Source of the DNA: Algibacter sp. L3A6
GTDB taxonomy: Bacteria > Bacteroidota > Bacteroidia > Flavobacteriales > Flavobacteriaceae
Assembly: GCF_009796825.1 (NCBI RefSeq)
Contig: NZ_CP047030.1
Location: 1,587,501-1,651,500 of the forward strand
Direction of reading: 5' to 3'
Length of the DNA stretch: 64,000 bases
Shown here one piece after another: positions 53,124 through 63,539 of the stretch. A model generated the notes under the pieces. It did no database searches. It was given only the letters and a program-made list of their open reading frames with translations, and was not told the DNA's origin. The translations under genes and the position numbers were made by a program. The stretch's first letter is position 1. Every line of letters starts with the position of its first letter.

Positions 53124-54785
53124 ATGAAACATATTCTTGCCAGCATTATAGTCCTATTTATTTTAACAAGTTGCAATAAAACTGTAAAAATGGAAGCTGT
53201 TAAACCCAAAGAAAAAGCATCGTTTGTATGGGAAGGTGCAAACGTTTATTTTTTACTTACCGACCGTTTTAATAACGGAGATACTAGTAATGATGTTAAT
53301 TTTGAAAGGACGGAACAAGCGGGTAAGCTGCGTGGTTTTGAAGGTGGAGATATAAGGGGTGTTACTCAAAAAATTAAGGATGGGTATTTTAGCGATTTGG
53401 GTATTAATGCCATCTGGATGACGCCTATTGTTGAGCAAATTCATGGTGGTACAGATGAGGGTACGGGTTTAACTTATGGATATCATGGATATTGGACGCG
53501 TGATTGGACGGCTATAGATCCTAATTTTGGAACTAAAGCAGATTTGCATGAATTGGTTGAAACAGCTCATAAGAATGGGATTCGTATTCTATTGGATGCT
53601 GTAATAAATCATACAGGTCCTGTAACAGATAAAGATCCAGTTTGGCCAGAAGATTGGGTGCGTACAGGTCCACAATGCAGTTATGATAATTACGAACATA
53701 CGGTGGCTTGCACACTTGTGAAGAACTTACCAGACCTTAAAACTGAAAATAATAATGCCGTTGCTTTGCCGCCGTTACTAACCCAAAAATGGAAAGATGA
53801 AGGGCGTTATGATGAAGAAATAGCCGAGTTAGATGCGTTCTTTGAGCGCACAGGTCACCCAAGAGCGCCACGATTCTATATCATGAAATGGCTCACCGAT
53901 TATATTACCGAATTTGGTATCGATGGTTACCGTGTAGATACTGTAAAACATACCGAGGAATATGTTTGGCAAGAATATAAAGCTGAGTGCGATTATGCTT
54001 TTGCAGAATATAAAAAGAGAAATCCAGAAAAAGTATTAGACGATAATAGGTTTTATTTGGTGGGTGAGGTTTATAATTATTGTATTTCTAATGGGAAAGC
54101 ATTTGATTTTGGTGACAGAAAAGTAAATTATTTTGATAAGGCTTTTGAAGCTTTAATTAATTTTGAGGCCAAATGGAATCTAGCACAAAGACCAATGGAA
54201 GATGTTTTTAAACGTTATTCTAATGTGTTGAATGGCGACTTAAAGGGGTATGGCGTTTTAAACTATTTAAGCTCGCATGATGATGGTCAACCGTTTGATG
54301 CTAAACGCGAAAAGTGTTTTGAAACTGCAACTAAATTATTATTGTGCCCGGGTGTATCGCAGGTTTATTATGGCGATGAGTTGGCGAGACCGCTTGTTGT
54401 TGATGGTACTGTTGGCGACGCTACGCTACGTTCTTTTATGAATTGGAACGATTATGAAAACAATACAGAAACGCAACCTGTTTTGCAACATTGGCAGAAA
54501 TTGGGGCAATTTAGAGCTAATCATCCTGCTATTGGTGCAGGTGTTCATAACATGATATCAGAGACGCCTTATTTGTTTACTCGTAGTTTTGAAAAAGGCG
54601 ATTTTAAAGAGGTTGTTATGGTAGGTTTAAACTATCCAGAAGGAGAAAAAACTATTGATGTTTCGGGTGTTTTTTCAAATGGCGCTAAAATTCGTGACGC
54701 GTATTCGGGTAGTTTATCTCAAGTTGTTAATGGGGAGATTTCTATTAATTCGAGTAATACTATTGTGCTTTTAGAGCAGATTTAG
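53124..54785 (+). CDS. GH13 alpha-amylase lipoprotein (553 residues)
   Basis: A 553-residue lipoprotein (LTSC, Cys17). Motifs in order: DRFNNGD, LLDAVINHTG (I), GIDGYRVD (nucleophile Asp272), LVGEVYN (Glu315) and LSSHDDGQ (Asp386). There are two Cys (about 185-196, PQCSYDNYEHTVACT) that may form a disulphide. It is the last enzyme of the alpha-glucan run; a 197-bp gap without an obvious gene or terminator follows before the second SusR-like regulator. Three GH13 paralogues in the operon suggest different chain-length or branch preferences. Confidence 0.9.
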   Translation: MKHILASIIVLFILTSCNKTVKMEAVKPKEKASFVWEGANVYFLLTDRFNNGDTSNDVNFERTEQAGKLRGFEGGDIRGVTQKIKDGYFSDLGINAIWMTPIVEQIHGGTDEGTGLTYGYHGYWTRDWTAIDPNFGTKADLHELVETAHKNGIRILLDAVINHTGPVTDKDPVWPEDWVRTGPQCSYDNYEHTVACTLVKNLPDLKTENNNAVALPPLLTQKWKDEGRYDEEIAELDAFFERTGHPRAPRFYIMKWLTDYITEFGIDGYRVDTVKHTEEYVWQEYKAECDYAFAEYKKRNPEKVLDDNRFYLVGEVYNYCISNGKAFDFGDRKVNYFDKAFEALINFEAKWNLAQRPMEDVFKRYSNVLNGDLKGYGVLNYLSSHDDGQPFDAKREKCFETATKLLLCPGVSQVYYGDELARPLVVDGTVGDATLRSFMNWNDYENNTETQPVLQHWQKLGQFRANHPAIGAGVHNMISETPYLFTRSFEKGDFKEVVMVGLNYPEGEKTIDVSGVFSNGAKIRDAYSGSLSQVVNGEISINSSNTIVLLEQI

Positions 54786-54982
54786 ATTTCATTTACCTAT
54801 ACTAATAAGTGTTTTATTGGCATATTTTTTTAATCAATTTTAAATCAATTTTGTTTGTGTTTATGGGGTTTTTGAAGGTTTTATTTCATTTTAAAAACCA
54901 TGCATTCACCTATACAATATTTTTTTAAACCCTTTATATACTATATATTTACTACCTTGTTAACCCAACATAAGTTTTAAAT

Positions 54983-57796
54983 ATGAACAAGGGGTACTGT
55001 TTTTTGCTTTATATCTTATTAAGTTTTGTGGGTAAGGTAATTTCGCAAGAATTTCCACCAATACAAACTTATACGCCCGAAGATTATGGTGGGGAAAACC
55101 AAAACTGGTCTATTTCTCAATCTTTAGATCGATATATTTATGTTGCCAATAATAAAGGGTTGTTGGAATTTAATGGTGCTAAATGGAATTTGTATCACTC
55201 ACCAAAAGAAACCATTATCCGGTCGGTAAAAGTTATAGACTCTCTTGTTTATACAGGTAGCTTTCGTGGTTTTGGTTCATGGAAAAGAGATAGTTTAGGA
55301 CTGTTAAAATACACCTCGCTTTCCGAAGCGCTTAAGGTTGAATTTTTAGAAGATGAAGAGGTTTGGAATATTTTAAGATTAGAAGACTGGATTTTATTTC
55401 AATCTTTAGATCGTATTCATATTTACGATCAAGTTAAAAAAACATATAGTATAGTCAATTCTAAATCCAAAATTTCCAAGTTATTCAAGGTTGGTAAGCG
55501 TTTATATTTTCAGAATGTAAATAAAGGTTTGTATCAAATTGAAAATGGGGTTGATGTTTTGGTTTCTAGTGATGTTGTTCTCCAAGAAAATTTAATTGTA
55601 AATATTTTTAAGCAAAACGATGAGTTGCTTGTTCTTACTCAAGATCACGGGTTTTTCAAATATAGCAATGGTGAATTAGAACCATGGACCATTCCTTCGG
55701 AACATGTTTTAAATGGTGTAAGTGTTTTTAGTGGTATCCAACTTCAGGATCAAAGTTTTGTACTTGGCACTATTTCTAACGGTTTAATACATTTAACAAA
55801 CGAAGGGCATGTAAAATACAGTATTACTCAATCTAACGGGTTAAGTAATAATACGGTGTTGTCACTGTTTGAAGATGAAGATCAAAATATTTGGTTAGGT
55901 TTAGATAATGGCATTAATTGTATAAATAGTAAATCGCCTTACCTGCAATATTTTGATAACGATGGGATGATAGGGAGCGTTTATGCTTCTAAAGTTTACA
56001 AGGGCATGTTGTATCTCGGCTCTAACCAAGGTTTGTTTTGTAAGCCTGTTAATAGTATTGATAAATTTGAGTTCGTCCCTAAAACGCAAGGACAAGTGTG
56101 GTGTTTAGATATTGTTGATGATAAGTTGTTTTGTGGTCACAATTCGGGAACTTATTTAGTTGAAGGTAAACAAGTCGAAAAAATATCTAACGCGCAAGGA
56201 ACTTGGCAAATTAAAACGGTTCCAGACCGGAAAGATCTACTGATTCAGGGGAATTATAATGGATTCAATATTTTAGAGAAAGTTGATGGGAAATGGACTT
56301 TTCGGAATAAAATTGAAGGTTTTGATATTTCTAGTCGCTATTTTGAGTTTGTAGATTCACAACATATTTTAGTCAGTCATGAATACAAAGGTGTTTTTAA
56401 GGTTGAAGTTGATAGTGAGCTAAGCAGGGCTTTAAGTTTTAAGAAGGATGAATTAGTCGAAAAAGGATTAACCTCTAGTTTTGTAAAGTTTAATGACGAA
56501 TTGTTATACACCACAAAAAATGGTGTTTTTAAATATCATAATACGAGTAATGCGTTTAAAAAAGATACGCTTTTAAGTCGGTTAATTCATTTTGATAGTT
56601 ATTCTTCGGGTAAGTTAATTCCAGACTTAGAAACCAATAAATTATGGAGTTTATCAACCACAGGGTTAGATTATTTAACAGCGTCAAAATTAACCGGAGA
56701 GCAGAAAATAGAAACCATAATATTTCCTTCGGAAGTTAGAAAAGATATTATTGGTTTTGAAAATATTACGCATATTGACGATGAGCAATTTCTAATAGGG
56801 TCTGCAACTGGTTATTTTATTTTTGACTTAAATAAAATTGAAAGTTACCCTTCTAAAATAAGCATAAATCAAGTTGAAGTTAGTTCTTCTAAAGATGAAA
56901 ACACCTTTAGGTTTGTTGATTTAAATAGCTCACAATCTTTTTTAAATAACGATAATAATTTAAAATTTAGCTATAGTATTCCTCAGTATTTAAAAATACA
57001 AAAGCCCGAATATCAATATAAGTTAGAAGGTTTTTATGATACATGGAGTAACTGGAGTAGTAGTGGAGAGGTGTTGTTTGAAAACTTGCCTTATGGCGAT
57101 TATACCTTTGTGGTTAATGGCAGGGTAGGAAAATCTTTAACTCAAAATTCTGCATCGTACACATTTAGGATAGAGCGTCCATTCTTTCTTTCTAACAGGG
57201 CTTTATTAGGCTATGTTTTACTCATCATGTTGTTCTCATTTTTTATGCATATGGTTTATCAGCGTTATTATAAAAAGCAGCGTGAACGACTTTTAATAAA
57301 AAAAACAAGAGAATTTGAAGTAAAGGAACTGGAAAATAACCAGAAGCTTATGCGTTTTAAAAATGATAAACTTCGTGAAGATATTGAGGCTAAAAATAGA
57401 GAGCTAGGCATGTCTACCATGAATTTAATAAAAAAGAACGAGTTTTTAAATAGCTTAAAAAAGGAACTTACTGGTGTTGAAGATGGAAAAGCACTAAAAC
57501 ACGTTATAAAGATTATTGATAAAAACATTAATAATACGGACGATTGGAATCTGTTCCAAGAAGCTTTTAATAACGCAGATAAAGATTTCTTAAAAAAAAT
57601 AAAGCAATTACACCCGAGTTTAACCGCCAACGATTTACGTTTATGTGCGTACTTACGTCTAAACTTATCTTCTAAAGAAATTGCTCCTTTATTAAATATC
57701 TCACCGCGTAGCGTTGAGGTAAAACGATATCGATTAAGAAAAAAAATGGAACTCGCTCACGAAACAAGCTTAACAAATTACATTTTAGAGTTGTAA
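54983..57796 (+). CDS. Second membrane-spanning propeller / Y_Y_Y / LuxR-type HTH regulator
   Basis: A 937-residue paralogue of the 922-residue regulator at 18242, with the same layout: signal peptide (to about 22), propeller repeats, Y_Y_Y domain (about 670-730), one membrane helix (about 745-768), coiled coil and a C-terminal HTH (LSSKEIAPLLNISPRSVEVKRYRLRKKM). Matching stretches run the whole length, e.g. YVANNKGLLEFNG and NNTVLSLFED. No kinase domain. It sits just before the GH-barrel fusion and the GH16 genes, so it probably activates that set in response to a beta-glucan fragment. Confidence 0.85.
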   Translation: MNKGYCFLLYILLSFVGKVISQEFPPIQTYTPEDYGGENQNWSISQSLDRYIYVANNKGLLEFNGAKWNLYHSPKETIIRSVKVIDSLVYTGSFRGFGSWKRDSLGLLKYTSLSEALKVEFLEDEEVWNILRLEDWILFQSLDRIHIYDQVKKTYSIVNSKSKISKLFKVGKRLYFQNVNKGLYQIENGVDVLVSSDVVLQENLIVNIFKQNDELLVLTQDHGFFKYSNGELEPWTIPSEHVLNGVSVFSGIQLQDQSFVLGTISNGLIHLTNEGHVKYSITQSNGLSNNTVLSLFEDEDQNIWLGLDNGINCINSKSPYLQYFDNDGMIGSVYASKVYKGMLYLGSNQGLFCKPVNSIDKFEFVPKTQGQVWCLDIVDDKLFCGHNSGTYLVEGKQVEKISNAQGTWQIKTVPDRKDLLIQGNYNGFNILEKVDGKWTFRNKIEGFDISSRYFEFVDSQHILVSHEYKGVFKVEVDSELSRALSFKKDELVEKGLTSSFVKFNDELLYTTKNGVFKYHNTSNAFKKDTLLSRLIHFDSYSSGKLIPDLETNKLWSLSTTGLDYLTASKLTGEQKIETIIFPSEVRKDIIGFENITHIDDEQFLIGSATGYFIFDLNKIESYPSKISINQVEVSSSKDENTFRFVDLNSSQSFLNNDNNLKFSYSIPQYLKIQKPEYQYKLEGFYDTWSNWSSSGEVLFENLPYGDYTFVVNGRVGKSLTQNSASYTFRIERPFFLSNRALLGYVLLIMLFSFFMHMVYQRYYKKQRERLLIKKTREFEVKELENNQKLMRFKNDKLREDIEAKNRELGMSTMNLIKKNEFLNSLKKELTGVEDGKALKHVIKIIDKNINNTDDWNLFQEAFNNADKDFLKKIKQLHPSLTANDLRLCAYLRLNLSSKEIAPLLNISPRSVEVKRYRLRKKMELAHETSLTNYILEL

Positions 57797-58075
57797 TACC
57801 CACAACATGCCGCTGGTATACCCATACAGCACCACTACAATTAATAATTTAAATAAATTTTAACATATTTCATCAGGAAAAAATTAGCTCTCTAAACCCT
57901 AGTGTGTTTAAGGGTTTAGGTAATATTACCTTTTGTTTTTATGTTGTATGTTTTTTGTTGAGGTAAACGGGGGTTAATTTAACACACTTATGGGTTAATT
58001 TTACATAACCGCTGCATTTTGTGTGGTAAATATTACTCAACAGCTATTAACTAAGACAACTAAAGTATTAATGTT

Positions 58076-61000
58076 ATGAAAAAAAACTTTTTAAAATTAG
58101 TCTTGATTTTATTTTCAACTTCACTCTTTGCACAAGCAGATAAGGTGTTGATTGAGAGTAATAATGAAGGCTTGTTTCTTTCCGTTAATGGAGAGAAATT
58201 GATGATTAATGGGATGAATTGGGATTACTTTCCAATCGGTACCAATTATTCCTATAGCCTATGGAAACAATCTGACGACGTTATTAAAGCTGCGTTAGAT
58301 TCAGAGATGGGACTGCTTAAAAACATGGGTGTAAATGTTATTAGACAATATACAGGTGTACAACCAAAATGGATTAAATATATTTATGATAATTACGGCA
58401 TTTATACTATGCTTAATCATTCTTTTGGGCGTTACGGGTTAAATTTAAATGGAGCATGGGTTGCTGTAACAGATTATAGTCATAAAGATGCTCAAGAAGT
58501 TTTATTGACCGAAGTTTCGGCAATGGCGCAAACCTATAAGAATACACCAGGTTTGTTGTTATTCCTTTTAGGAAATGAAAATAATTATGGTTTGTTTTGG
58601 GCAGGAGCAGAAACTGAGGACTTCCCGGACGATGATGAGAAAAAGAGATTTATTGGTGATACGCGCGGTAGAGCAATGTACAAACTAATGAATGAGGCGG
58701 CCATTAAAATGAAATCTATTAATACTTCATTACCAATCGCTATTTGCAATGGAGATCTTTTGTTTATAGATATTATTGCTGAAGAATGTAAAGATATAGA
58801 TATTCTAGGAACTAATATGTATCGTGGTGCATCTTTTGGAGATGCTTTTGATGTTGTAAAAGAAAAACTAAACAAACCTATTCTCTTTACCGAGTTTGGA
58901 GCCGATGCTTTTAATGCCATAGAAAATCAAGAAGATCAAAAGTCTCAGGCTTATTATATGGTAGAAAACTGGAAAGATATTTACCAAAATGCTGCAGGTT
59001 TAGGAAAAGCAAATAATTCTATTGGAGGTTTTACTTTTCAATTTAGTGATGGATGGTGGAAATATGGTCAAACTACAAATTTAGATGTGCATGATAATAA
59101 TGCTTCTTGGTCTAATGGTGGTTATGCGCTCGATTTAGAAGGAAGTAATAATAATATGAATGAGGAGTGGTTTGGTATTTGTGCCAAAGGACCAACAAAC
59201 TCTAGAGGACTATACGATTTGTATCCGCGTGCAGCTTATTATGCTTTAAAAGAAGCACATCAGTTAAATCCTTACATGTCTGGTGTAGATGTAGCTTTTG
59301 TTAGTAATCATTTTAAAAACATTTCATTAATGGACGCTGTTTTACGTGCTAGAGGCGACAAGGCAGCATTAAAAGGAAATGGTTCTGATAAGATTAGAAT
59401 TAGTAATATGAGAGCCGAGTTTACAACTTTTAATACCGGAGGAAGTTTAATTACAACTCCAAATACTGCCGATGCAGACTCGAATACTTATCCAAACGAG
59501 TTGGGTTTCGACCATATGCAATCTTACTATATTGGTGTAGAGGGTAATCCTGCACCAAATATGAAAGCAGAAGTTAATGTTAGTATTTTAGGTAATGTAG
59601 CAGCCAACCCTATTGATGAAATTTTTTATGAAAATAGAGGGAGACCAGTAACTGTAAATTCAGATGATGGAGATGTTACTATCACCAATCCTAATCGTGT
59701 TCAAATTTACAATGCAAGTTATACCTGGACGGCTAAAGATTTTGATGTTCGTGGTTTTTATCGTACCGGCCATTATCACTGGGCTTATGAAGGTGATTTT
59801 TTCAATCTTTATCCAGAAGCCAATTATGGTGAAAATTTAGATATTTATAATGGTGAAACTTCTGGTTTTGAAATTGATGGGAAACGTGGTTTAAAAGGAT
59901 TAAAGGCTGCCTTTGGTCCACAATTATGGTGGGGTGCAAATCCGGCTGTATTATTAAAATACACACGCAAAATAGGCAAGTTTGATGTTACTGCGGTTTA
60001 TCACGAAGATATTGATGATATAGGTGAAGCGGTAACCTCTATTGCAATTCCATTACCTAAAACACGTCGTGTTACACTTCATGCTAAAAGGCAATTTGGA
60101 AATCTTGGTTTCGAAATAGGTGGTATTTGGGGTGGTCAGCCATTAAATGGAAGGCAATTTCAGCTTGTAGAAGGAGAACCTGGAAGTTATATTGTTTACA
60201 ACGATGAAATAAATAATGAAGATAACTGGGGAGCAAAAGCCAAAATAACTTATCAAAAAGGAGCTATTAACTGGTACGCTCAAGGAGCAGCCATGGGCTT
60301 AGTTGCAAATGGTGGTGCCGATCAAACAAAAACGTTTACAGGTTGGAGATTAAAGGATTCTGGTAGTGGCAATCAAACTAATTTCCTTTCTGGATTTACT
60401 TATACTTTTGGTGATTTTCAAATAGCACCAAATTTCTTATGGCAAAAGCCAATTGTAGATGCTATGCCTAACGATGTGCAAGCGCCTGGAAGACTTAGAA
60501 ATATTCAGGACGATCCATTTGCAGTTCGCGCAAATAGAGAAGCTACGGCAGGAGAGCTTTTGTTTTCATTCGATCCAACTCCGGGAACATGGATGTACGA
60601 TTGGGATAACGATAGGTCGGAAGATGCCAAATTTGCTATGAATTTTGGTTTTGTATACCGCCATCTTCCAACGGCTCAAGATGCTGCTGTAGGGTTTTTA
60701 GGTAACAGAACATCTTTTGCTTTTCCAAATTCTGCACCTGCAGAAGATCTTTGGGAGGCGCATTCTAGAATTGTTTCTAAAGTGCATCCAGATTTAGGTG
60801 TAATTGCTAATTTTTACGCAGGTAATGGTCAAGCTAATGGTAGTGATGAGCGGATGATTCAACGTGTAGGAGGTGATATTAGACTTATATATAATAAATT
60901 AAAGCTAGTGCATTCTTTTAAAATTAATGATTGGGGGCCATTTGATTATCATCGTGATTTTAACTTAACATATCCTGTACAATTAATGCTAGATTTATCT

Positions 61001-61210
61001 ACAACCTTAGGTAAACCCGATTGGTTTATTTTACCCGATACTAAAATTGGAATTAGAGGAACGTGGCGTTCTTTAGATCAATATTCTCCAAGATATAGCC
61101 CAAATACAACTACAGAGTTTGCTACAGCACCAGTAATAAGTCCTGTTGGTTTTGGAAATGGAAACGAGTGGGAAATTAGAACCTACATACACATCAATAT
61201 TGGAAAATAA
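58076..61210 (+). CDS. Clan GH-A glycosidase fused to a predicted outer-membrane beta-barrel
   Basis: A 1044-residue exported protein: signal peptide 1-20 (LFAQ). Residues about 30-410 form a GH2/GH5-like TIM barrel: NGMNWDYFPIG, Asn-Glu pair LLGNEN (acid/base Glu168) and FTEFG (nucleophile Glu273). From about residue 480 the sequence becomes alternating polar/aromatic strands with turns, typical of an outer-membrane porin-like barrel (DVRGFYRTGHYHWAYEG, WWGANPAVLLKYTRKIGK, and the last strand EWEIRTYIHINIGK). No T9SS tail. The layout implies a glycosidase held at the outer membrane by its own barrel. The exact CAZy family is unassigned; the barrel is predicted from pattern, not modelled. First gene of the block C run. 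Confidence 0.65.
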   Translation: MKKNFLKLVLILFSTSLFAQADKVLIESNNEGLFLSVNGEKLMINGMNWDYFPIGTNYSYSLWKQSDDVIKAALDSEMGLLKNMGVNVIRQYTGVQPKWIKYIYDNYGIYTMLNHSFGRYGLNLNGAWVAVTDYSHKDAQEVLLTEVSAMAQTYKNTPGLLLFLLGNENNYGLFWAGAETEDFPDDDEKKRFIGDTRGRAMYKLMNEAAIKMKSINTSLPIAICNGDLLFIDIIAEECKDIDILGTNMYRGASFGDAFDVVKEKLNKPILFTEFGADAFNAIENQEDQKSQAYYMVENWKDIYQNAAGLGKANNSIGGFTFQFSDGWWKYGQTTNLDVHDNNASWSNGGYALDLEGSNNNMNEEWFGICAKGPTNSRGLYDLYPRAAYYALKEAHQLNPYMSGVDVAFVSNHFKNISLMDAVLRARGDKAALKGNGSDKIRISNMRAEFTTFNTGGSLITTPNTADADSNTYPNELGFDHMQSYYIGVEGNPAPNMKAEVNVSILGNVAANPIDEIFYENRGRPVTVNSDDGDVTITNPNRVQIYNASYTWTAKDFDVRGFYRTGHYHWAYEGDFFNLYPEANYGENLDIYNGETSGFEIDGKRGLKGLKAAFGPQLWWGANPAVLLKYTRKIGKFDVTAVYHEDIDDIGEAVTSIAIPLPKTRRVTLHAKRQFGNLGFEIGGIWGGQPLNGRQFQLVEGEPGSYIVYNDEINNEDNWGAKAKITYQKGAINWYAQGAAMGLVANGGADQTKTFTGWRLKDSGSGNQTNFLSGFTYTFGDFQIAPNFLWQKPIVDAMPNDVQAPGRLRNIQDDPFAVRANREATAGELLFSFDPTPGTWMYDWDNDRSEDAKFAMNFGFVYRHLPTAQDAAVGFLGNRTSFAFPNSAPAEDLWEAHSRIVSKVHPDLGVIANFYAGNGQANGSDERMIQRVGGDIRLIYNKLKLVHSFKINDWGPFDYHRDFNLTYPVQLMLDLSTTLGKPDWFILPDTKIGIRGTWRSLDQYSPRYSPNTTTEFATAPVISPVGFGNGNEWEIRTYIHINIGK

Positions 61211-61223
61211 AAAAGATAGAAAA

Positions 61224-62636
61224 ATGAAAAATATAAAATTTATATCTTCAAAAATCACCTTCCTATTAGGTTTAATTTTTGTTACTCTAGCAAGCTGTGA
61301 AAGAGAAGCTTCTGATGCAGTAGAATTTGCTACACACGCCGCTACAGGCGAAGTTTTTATTGATGGATTTGTTGGCGGGTTGGATTATTTTCCTTTCGGA
61401 GGATCTTTTGAAGAAGCGTTTTCAGTAGAACAAAATGAAACTTATAGAGGAGATGCCTCTATGCGTTTTGATATTCCTGCATTTGGTGTCGGTTATGGCG
61501 GAGCTACTTTCCCAAGTATTAGTCCGCGAGATTTAACAAGTTATGATGCTTTAACGTTTTGGGCTAAAGCTTCGCAAGGCGCCGATATAAACCAAATTGG
61601 TTTTGGTATTGATGGAGATGGTAGTAAGTTTCAGGTGTCTTTAAGTAATTTAGAGATATCAACAAAGTGGACAAAGTATGCCATAGCTATTCCAGATGCT
61701 ACAAAATTAATTGAAGAAATTGGCATGTTTTATTATGCTGAAGGTGCGGAAAATGCAGACGATGAAGGTGGCTATGTTTTTTGGATAGATGAATTGCAAT
61801 TCGAAAAATTAGGGACTATAGCACAACCACAGCCAGCGATATTAAATGGAGAAGATGTAGTGGAACAAGTGTTTTCTGGAAGTACTATAAACCTGGTAGA
61901 TCGTGGGCTTACCCAAACATATAATTTATCGACGGGTGTAAATCAAACAGTTACTGCGGCGCCATCTTATTTTACGTTTATTTCATCGGATATTGAAGTT
62001 GCAAGAGTGAGCGAGTTAGGTGTAGTTTCTATTGTTGGAGATGGCACAGCTACTATAACAGCTATGTTAGGTAGCGAAAAAGCACAAGGGTCACTTACTA
62101 TAGAGACTATTGGAGGATTTGATTTTGCTCCAACCCCAACATTGGCGTCAGGTCAAGTTACCTCAATATTTAGTGATGCTTACACCAATGTGCCTGTAGA
62201 TTTTTATAACGGATATTGGGAGCCTTATCAAACAACTCAATCAGCCGATTTATTTCTTAACGGAGATAATATATTGTACTACACCAATTTTAATTTTGTT
62301 GGGACCCAGTTTGCTAATCCAACCGTAGATGTGACTGAAAAATCTACTTTACATCTTAATATGTATATACCTGCTGAAATTCCATCAGATTTAGATTTTT
62401 TAATTACAATAAAAGATTTTGGTGCAGATGCTGTTGATGGTGGTGATGACGATACAACGCAACAAGTGTTTTTTTATGCATCTGATTTTACTGCATATAC
62501 TTGGGCTACATTAGAAATACCTGTAACCTTAGCAAATAAGAACAATATTGGTCTTATTATTTATGAAAATATAAATAACCCAACAACATCATCAATAGAG
62601 AGTTTCTATTTAGATAATATTTATTTCCATAACTAA
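61224..62636 (+). CDS. Multi-domain carbohydrate-binding lipoprotein
   Basis: A 470-residue lipoprotein (LASC, Cys25, then EREASD). An N-terminal galactose-binding-like/CBM domain (about 35-190; SMRFDIPAFGVGYGG, FWIDELQFEKLG), an Ig-like Big_2 domain (about 215-300; FISSDIEVARVSELG) and a second sandwich (about 310-470) follow. No catalytic residues seen. The chosen ATG at 61224 directly precedes the signal peptide; the 26 codons before it run back into the end of the previous gene. It lies 13 bp behind the GH-barrel gene and 32 bp ahead of GH16. Likely a surface glycan-binding partner. Confidence 0.75.
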   Translation: MKNIKFISSKITFLLGLIFVTLASCEREASDAVEFATHAATGEVFIDGFVGGLDYFPFGGSFEEAFSVEQNETYRGDASMRFDIPAFGVGYGGATFPSISPRDLTSYDALTFWAKASQGADINQIGFGIDGDGSKFQVSLSNLEISTKWTKYAIAIPDATKLIEEIGMFYYAEGAENADDEGGYVFWIDELQFEKLGTIAQPQPAILNGEDVVEQVFSGSTINLVDRGLTQTYNLSTGVNQTVTAAPSYFTFISSDIEVARVSELGVVSIVGDGTATITAMLGSEKAQGSLTIETIGGFDFAPTPTLASGQVTSIFSDAYTNVPVDFYNGYWEPYQTTQSADLFLNGDNILYYTNFNFVGTQFANPTVDVTEKSTLHLNMYIPAEIPSDLDFLITIKDFGADAVDGGDDDTTQQVFFYASDFTAYTWATLEIPVTLANKNNIGLIIYENINNPTTSSIESFYLDNIYFHN

Positions 62637-62668
62637 AAAGTTGCTTCTAAAAATAAAAACACGAAAAG

Positions 62669-63520
62669 ATGAATAAAATAAATAAATATAAAAAACGAAT
62701 TAAAGCGACACTGCTTAAAATTTCCTTGTTCGTATTGCCAATTTTTGGGATAACGAGTTGCGCTACAGATGAGACTCAAACTGTTGCAAAGTTTACAGAT
62801 TTAGTGATGCAAGATGAGTTTGATACAAATGGTGCTTTGGATAGTTCTATTTGGGATTTCAATATAGGAAATGGAGAAAACGGCTGGGGAAATAACGAGC
62901 TTCAATATTATACAAACCGTACAGAAAATGCTGTTGTTCAAAATGGAATATTGATAATGACGGCTAACAAAGAGTCATTTCAAGGTTCTGATTATACTTC
63001 TGCTAGAATAATAACAAAAGGAAAGTTTGAGCAAGCTTATGGGCGTTTTGAAGCGCGTATTAGGTTGCCGTATGGTCAAGGTATTTGGCCGGCATTTTGG
63101 TTATTAGGAGCAGATATTGATGAGGTTGGTTGGCCACAATGTGGTGAAATTGATATTATGGAAAACCGTGGGCAAGAACCAACTTTAATTAATGGTACAG
63201 TGCACGGTCCAGGATATTCGGCAGGAGAATCTATATCGAAAAGTTATGAATTAACAAATGATAGGTTCGATACAGGATTTCACATATTTGGGATTGAATG
63301 GGGACCAGAATATATTAACTATTACGTAGATGGTTTTTTGTACAACCAAATAACACCAGATGATGTTACTGGAGAATGGGTTTACGATCATCCCTTCTTT
63401 ATAATAATCAATATGGCTGTTGGAGGAGATTATGTAGGTGCGCCAAATGGAGAAACTGTTTTTCCTCAAACCATGCTTGTAGATTATGTAAGAGTGTATA
63501 AAAATAATTTAATTGACTAA
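62669..63520 (+). CDS. GH16 beta-1,3-glucanase lipoprotein (laminarinase-like)
   Basis: A 283-residue lipoprotein (ITSC, Cys31). A single GH16 domain fills residues 45-280: MQDEFD, GWGNNELQYYT, GRFEARIRLPYGQGIWPAFWLL, the catalytic GEIDIMEN (Glu160, Asp162, Glu165) and MLVDYVRVYK. WGNNELQYYT and the active-site pattern fit laminarinases (subfamily GH16_3 type), which hydrolyse beta-1,3-glucans such as laminarin. It lies in a tight run after the carbohydrate-binding lipoprotein and before a PKD lipoprotein. It is shorter than, and not fused like, the GH16 at 26205. Confidence 0.93.
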   Translation: MNKINKYKKRIKATLLKISLFVLPIFGITSCATDETQTVAKFTDLVMQDEFDTNGALDSSIWDFNIGNGENGWGNNELQYYTNRTENAVVQNGILIMTANKESFQGSDYTSARIITKGKFEQAYGRFEARIRLPYGQGIWPAFWLLGADIDEVGWPQCGEIDIMENRGQEPTLINGTVHGPGYSAGESISKSYELTNDRFDTGFHIFGIEWGPEYINYYVDGFLYNQITPDDVTGEWVYDHPFFIIINMAVGGDYVGAPNGETVFPQTMLVDYVRVYKNNLID

Positions 63521-63539
63521 ACTGAAAATATTAAAGATT

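Noticed and set aside
54786..54982. Gap before the second regulator, searched for a gene or terminator
   Set aside because: AT-rich with a near -7 match (TATATTTA) only; nothing firm enough to list.
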